Positions 60,201 through 64,000 of a stretch of DNA of 64,000 bases are shown here, piece by piece (positions within the stretch are counted from its first letter, which is position 1; every line of letters starts with the position of its first letter). Source of the stretch: Apium graveolens (lineage: Eukaryota > Streptophyta > Magnoliopsida > Apiales > Apiaceae); NCBI RefSeq assembly GCF_009905375.1, contig NC_133648.1, forward strand, positions 88,288,307 through 88,352,306. The letters run 5' to 3'. Made by a program: the position numbers and the translations under genes. Below the pieces are notes generated by a model. The model was given only the letters and a program-made list of their open reading frames with translations, ran no database searches and was not told the origin of the DNA.

Positions 60201-60900
60201 CTTTTAGCTAGTCTGAACGATAGAATTAATTCACTAGCTGATTGGGGCTTATCATCACAACAAAAATTATAAATAAGCTAACAGAATCTAGCAAAGTAAA
60301 CAGTATTTCTGTCTTCTATCATTCTATCCCCAATGAAACCTAAGACAACACTTGCATAATCAAAATCAGTTTGGTTAATGAGAGCATACCCGATTTGTTG
60401 GCTGAATATGGGGATTGCATCGAAATTAGAACATTTGTTTGCAAAAGCCTTGGTTATGTAGTCAAAGAAGAAACTCCATTCCCTCCATATGTAAGATCTC
60501 TTCAACTGACCCAGCTTTGCCAATGTCCTTTCATACCCCAGACTGGCCATCATGGTTTGAAGAACTGGCTCCTCAACAGTAGAACAAACACAATTCTCAG
60601 GCAGCTGCAGTGCTTGTCGAACCGTGGCCAATGTCACGACATACTCATCCTCCCCTAATGAAAAATAATACTTGGGGACCCTTGAGCACCACCATCATCA
60701 TATACTCCGCTTCTCCAGAACTCCAGCACTTGAGTACCAGACACTGCATCAGCTGGAGTCAGAGCGTACCCAATATCAGAACTAGTAAGAAAGTCCAGAA
60801 TGAAGTGAAGTTCTGATGGGGTTTCATCCTTGCTAAGAATAGCGGAGAAGTTATTAGGAACAAACTTAGCCCCATCAAAAATTACGTCTTTTGGTGCCAT
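57234..60900 (-). pseudogene. Sirevirus S3 accessory ORF (about 1,220 codons), nearly intact
   Basis: Starts MAPKDVIFDGAKFVPNNFSA at 60900. The N-terminal ~240 residues look folded (ELHFILDFLTSSDIGYALTP, VLEFWRSGVYDD, ATVRQALQLPENC, FDYASVVLGFIGDRMIEDRN). Next is a Pro/Ser/Thr/Gln-rich part with basic runs (SSRPKRTKNVPQ, KRRRIIL, which resemble nuclear localisation signals), an acidic part, a coiled coil (LIQQDMNVKLEK, TQEKQQTQIDKILKNQASQQ), a KKGEKVIKSK stretch, a long Lys/Ser-rich part, and a C-terminal part (LEYVQMVYHSVLKEHILLYF; KINDLKAAIFQTGEDTAELI). It is broken by frameshifts near 60700 and 59750 and in-frame stops near 60278, 58782, 57588 and 57456; ends TGA at 57234-57236. It recalls long ORFs that accompany copia elements in some asterid genomes, which is from memory and unverified. 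Function unknown. Confidence 0.7.
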
Positions 60901-60978
60901 CTCTATAAGAAATTAAGTGAGTAAGAGAATGTTTGCAAAGTGTTTGTGAAAAGTCCTGAGATAAAAACAACTTCAGAG

Positions 60979-61016
<38 letters not shown>

Positions 61017-61207
61017 AAAGAGATTTAGAATAGAAAAGTAAGTAAAAGATGAGAAAATCTTTTATCTCTCATATATATACTCTCTCCACTCAACAGTTGT
61101 ATTCTCGAAGCATGGGATACATTTTACACCTGGCACCATGTGAACAGTCAATAAACGGTTAGAGCAGGAGTTAATGGGCATATAAAATAAGCAATAATTA
61201 CCGTGCA
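60901..61207 (-). promoter_or_regulatory. Promoter-like region and leader of the S3 accessory ORF
   Basis: TATATATA lies at 61071-61079 on the minus strand, about 170 bp before the ATG, followed by a leader with a (CT)n run of about 33 bp (60982-61014). No splice or coding feature is seen. Upstream, at 61208, a family D LTR is inserted, which may have separated this promoter from older upstream sequence. Confidence 0.5.
60982..61014. repeat. (GA)n microsatellite in the accessory ORF leader
   Basis: An uninterrupted GA run of about 33 bp; read on the coding strand it is a CT-rich leader element. Confidence 0.9.
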
Positions 61208-64000
61208 TGTAATATCCGGGATATAATGTGTAATTATTTTTATTATTAAATAATTAATATGTATGTTCAGTATCTATTCTGTGAGTTAATTGTTAAGTGA
61301 TATATGTACTTGAATATTCAAAAATAATATTAATTGAGTATTTTAATTTTCATATGTCCAAAATAAAATATAGATAATTTTCATATCTTCCTAATTATTT
61401 TTATGTTGATTTATAGATTTATAAGAATCATATGAAATTTTTAAAATCTTTTTCCGGGTAATTAAAATTTATTTTATAAAAACGGGAACCAACCGACGTC
61501 AACCGTTGTTACGTTTTTGGAACCCGAAACTCTTCCGAGAAATCCTTCCTAAACTAATTGTAATATTCCGAGCATTTTCCATGTTTTGACTTTTTCGATC
61601 TAGCGTACGGTTTGTCCTGCGCGGGTCTCGGCACAACATTTTCGAAACAATATTCGTTTCGGTAAATTAATAAAACCCGTATTTTCGATAAACGGGAGCT
61701 TTTTTATTAAACTATCCCAATTATAACTTCGTAGTACGTGTAACTGGGTGCTGAGACCAAGACCGCAGTACAAGCTGTACTGATTTGGATAATTATCCCG
61801 AAAACCGATACCGTTTGGATCAGTTTTTATAAATAAACGTACCATTTTATATCCGGAATGATCCAACAGGATACTAATTTTCCGTAATTATAAATAGCCT
61901 TTTACCGTATTTTATTTCGTATAAAAATCATTTGCAGACAGATAATTATATAATTTTACAGAGAAAAATCTTATATTCATAAACTGTTCTAAGAATCAAA
62001 CAGCAAAACGAAGGCATTACCGATCTCTGTTTTCAAAGCTTGAGTAACCAAAACGAAGGATTTGAGGTGTTCTATCAGATTCTGAGCTTTGTTTCACTGC
62101 AGAATCAAAGGTTTAATTTCTAAAAATTTATTTATTTTCGAATTTATTTTATTAAAAATATGATTTTTTGTTCAGATGATTGTTTGTATGATTTGATGAT
62201 TGCATGTTGTAGAGCTTGTTTTCCTGATGATTTTCATATGTCATACGTCTGATTTGGAGTTCAATAACATGTTCAAATTTGAGTTTGATTTTCGAATTTT
62301 AAAATTAGTGTTTATAACCCGTATGAATGTTCTTAATTGAAATTTGCGGGTTTCTTATTCTGTGATAGATTGATGTTGTGTTATAGTGGGTTGTGTTCTT
62401 TGTGAAATTAGCAATCCAGTCGTATAAGTTTCATGAACCAACAAGGTCTGTAGAGAAGGGAGTTGTGTTTTGAATATTTTCGATGTTCGCCGGAAACCGG
62501 CAATGTTCTTGGCCAATTTCCGGCCAAAACATGAATGATTATAATGATTTGATTGCATGAATATGTTCCTGGTGAGGTGTAGTTGTGATCTGGACAGTTT
62601 GGTGGCCTGAGGTGGCCGGAATCGTGTTCTCCGGCCACACTCCGGCGAAGTCGACGGCGGGGTTGGTAAAATTGCAAACAGGCCCCTGTAGTTTTAAAAA
62701 CGATGCAGTTAGGTCCCTGAAGTTTCCAGACTTTGCAAAAATAGGATTCCTGTTTTAAAAATGTTTAAAAATCATATTTCCTATTTATTTTTATTATAAA
62801 AAATCGTTTTTAATTTTTGAAAATTCTAAAAATTATTATTTTAATTCCGAAAATTATTTTTAATTCACAAATAAATCTGAATTAATTAGTTAATTAATTT
62901 CAGTTAATTTTTAATTGATTAATTAGTCAATTAATTCGAAAATTAATTGATTAATTGATTTAATTAATTATTAATTGATTTTTAATTAATTATTTAATTA
63001 GATTTAATTATTAAAAATGATTTAAAAATTCTGAAAAATAGTTTCGAGCTTTAAAATATTATTCTAAATTATTTTCAAGGCTCGATAATTATTCTAAAAT
63101 TGTTTCGGAGCCAGAATTGGCCAACTGAACCCTGTTTATTAACCCGAAATTGATCCAACGACCCGTTTTAATTCCGAAAAATGTTTTAAAAATTATTTTA
63201 AATACCCGAAAGCACATTTATGACCCGAGACTTCTTTATAAATGATATGTCATTGATTACGTGATGTATTATGTGTTATACGTGACCTGTTGTTTGACTA
63301 TCGGTCTATATATTCGGTGTTTACTTCGTTATTGCATAGATTTCAATCCGTTAATCGGATTTGGGTAAAACGAAGGGTAGATAGAAGTGTGTGTTGAATA
63401 GAACTCTATGAGTTGATGATTGATAGATGCTTATGATATATGAGCAGAAAAGGCAAGACGTAGGAAAGGAAAACAGATAGTTGAAGAGTAAGACGGTTGT
63501 GATTGGAAGTCAGTGCAGAGTAGTAAGCTAATACCAGGCAAGTGTTCTGAACTTTCTCGAGATATTGTAATTCTTGATAGTCTTGTTGACATTGCAAGTG
63601 CTTTGAAGCATGGAAACCTAAACCCTGATTTCAGTTATTGTTCTTGAGCTATGAACCATATTCTTTCTAAGCCATTGATTATTGTAAACCCAAACTCGAA
63701 CCTCAAGTATACGATACTATTCCATAAATACATGCAAACAAAATCCCAAACACTGAACTGAATTACTTGTACATTCAACCATTGTATCCTATGCTTTGAG
63801 AGCCCAAATCTTTGAAATCCTGAAATATTGATTCTTTTGTTATCCAATTCTTTCATTACCCAGCGTTCAAGCTTTTAAACTACTTTATTGATCCTGACAA
63901 AGATTGAAGACCTTTCATTGTTAAACACTCATTATTGTTAATGATTTTGGTTATTGTTTATTATTGCATATTCTGTTATTATGTTAGAATTGGAGTATTT
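61208..64000 (+). mobile_element. Family D LTR, second copy, inverted and running off the window
   Basis: Starts TGTAATATCCGGGATATA and is the reverse complement, with moderate divergence, of the solo LTR at 25367-28792 as far as the window reaches (2.8 of about 3.4 kb). A matching TTAATTAA-rich block lies at 62880-63010. Whether it is a solo LTR or one end of a full element cannot be told. The minus-strand frames here (61600-61866, 62355-62677, 63406-63856) are LTR sequence. Confidence 0.88.

Noticed and set aside
1..64000. Host plant genes, rRNA or tRNA genes
   Set aside because: Every stretch with protein similarity I could find belongs to a retrotransposon; no intron-exon gene structure was recognisable by eye.

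Overview
This window looks like plant nuclear heterochromatin built almost entirely of nested LTR retrotransposons. The base composition is AT-rich. The elements are Ty3/gypsy with a chromovirus (Tekay/Del-like) pol and very long LTRs (3.4-4.2 kb), plus Ty1/copia of the Sirevirus type. I see no host gene, rRNA, tRNA gene or CRISPR. The species is a eudicot; an asterid such as Apiaceae is my guess from the look of the families, not something the sequence proves. Elements are labelled A, C, D, E (gypsy) and S1, S2, S3 (Sirevirus).

Layout. 1-1473 is part of a family A LTR. 1474-32767 is gypsy element C on the + strand. C is interrupted twice: its 5' LTR holds the complete minus-strand element E (5111-19080, TSD CTCTT), and its pol holds a family D solo LTR (25367-28792, TSD ATTAT). 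C runs LTR - tRNA-Met primer site - small upstream ORF - gag-pol - polypurine tract - 3' LTR, and lacks the last ~133 bp of that LTR. At 32767/32768 it abuts the pol 3' end of minus-strand element A (32768-42199, 5' LTR 38169-42199). The A LTR fragment at 1-1473 is probably A's own 3' LTR, split by C, with one later deletion across C's right edge. A itself sits inside the reverse transcriptase of Sirevirus S1 (gag at 46670, 5' LTR 46725-47319). S1 lies in the 3' LTR of a second Sirevirus, S2 (47320-47720). Upstream of that LTR is a decayed long accessory ORF (about 47839-51464) and a short ORF (51767-56107) split by a family A solo LTR (51845-55860). A third Sirevirus 3' end, S3, follows: LTR 56425-57030, a polypurine tract, and a better preserved accessory ORF of about 1,220 codons (57234-60900) with its own TATA-like promoter. 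From 61208 to the end is a family D LTR inverted relative to the first D copy.

Relative age. The Sireviruses are oldest, then A (in S1), then C (in A), then E and D (in C). E's two LTRs differ at only about a dozen sites over 4.2 kb, while C's LTRs differ by roughly 2-3% where I compared them. E's interior is scrambled and full of stops, so E was most likely copied recently by proteins supplied in trans. Coding regions of A and C are single frames broken almost only by in-frame stops one C-to-T or G-to-A change from a sense codon, as expected for methylated, silenced DNA.

The points most worth a second look are the accessory gene of the Sireviruses with its own promoter, the recently mobile but coding-dead element E, a GC-rich hairpin and mini-ORF kept in all four C/E LTRs, a 55-bp hairpin array that varies in copy number between the two LTRs of one element, and the LTR-scale inverted repeat made by E landing backwards in a related LTR.
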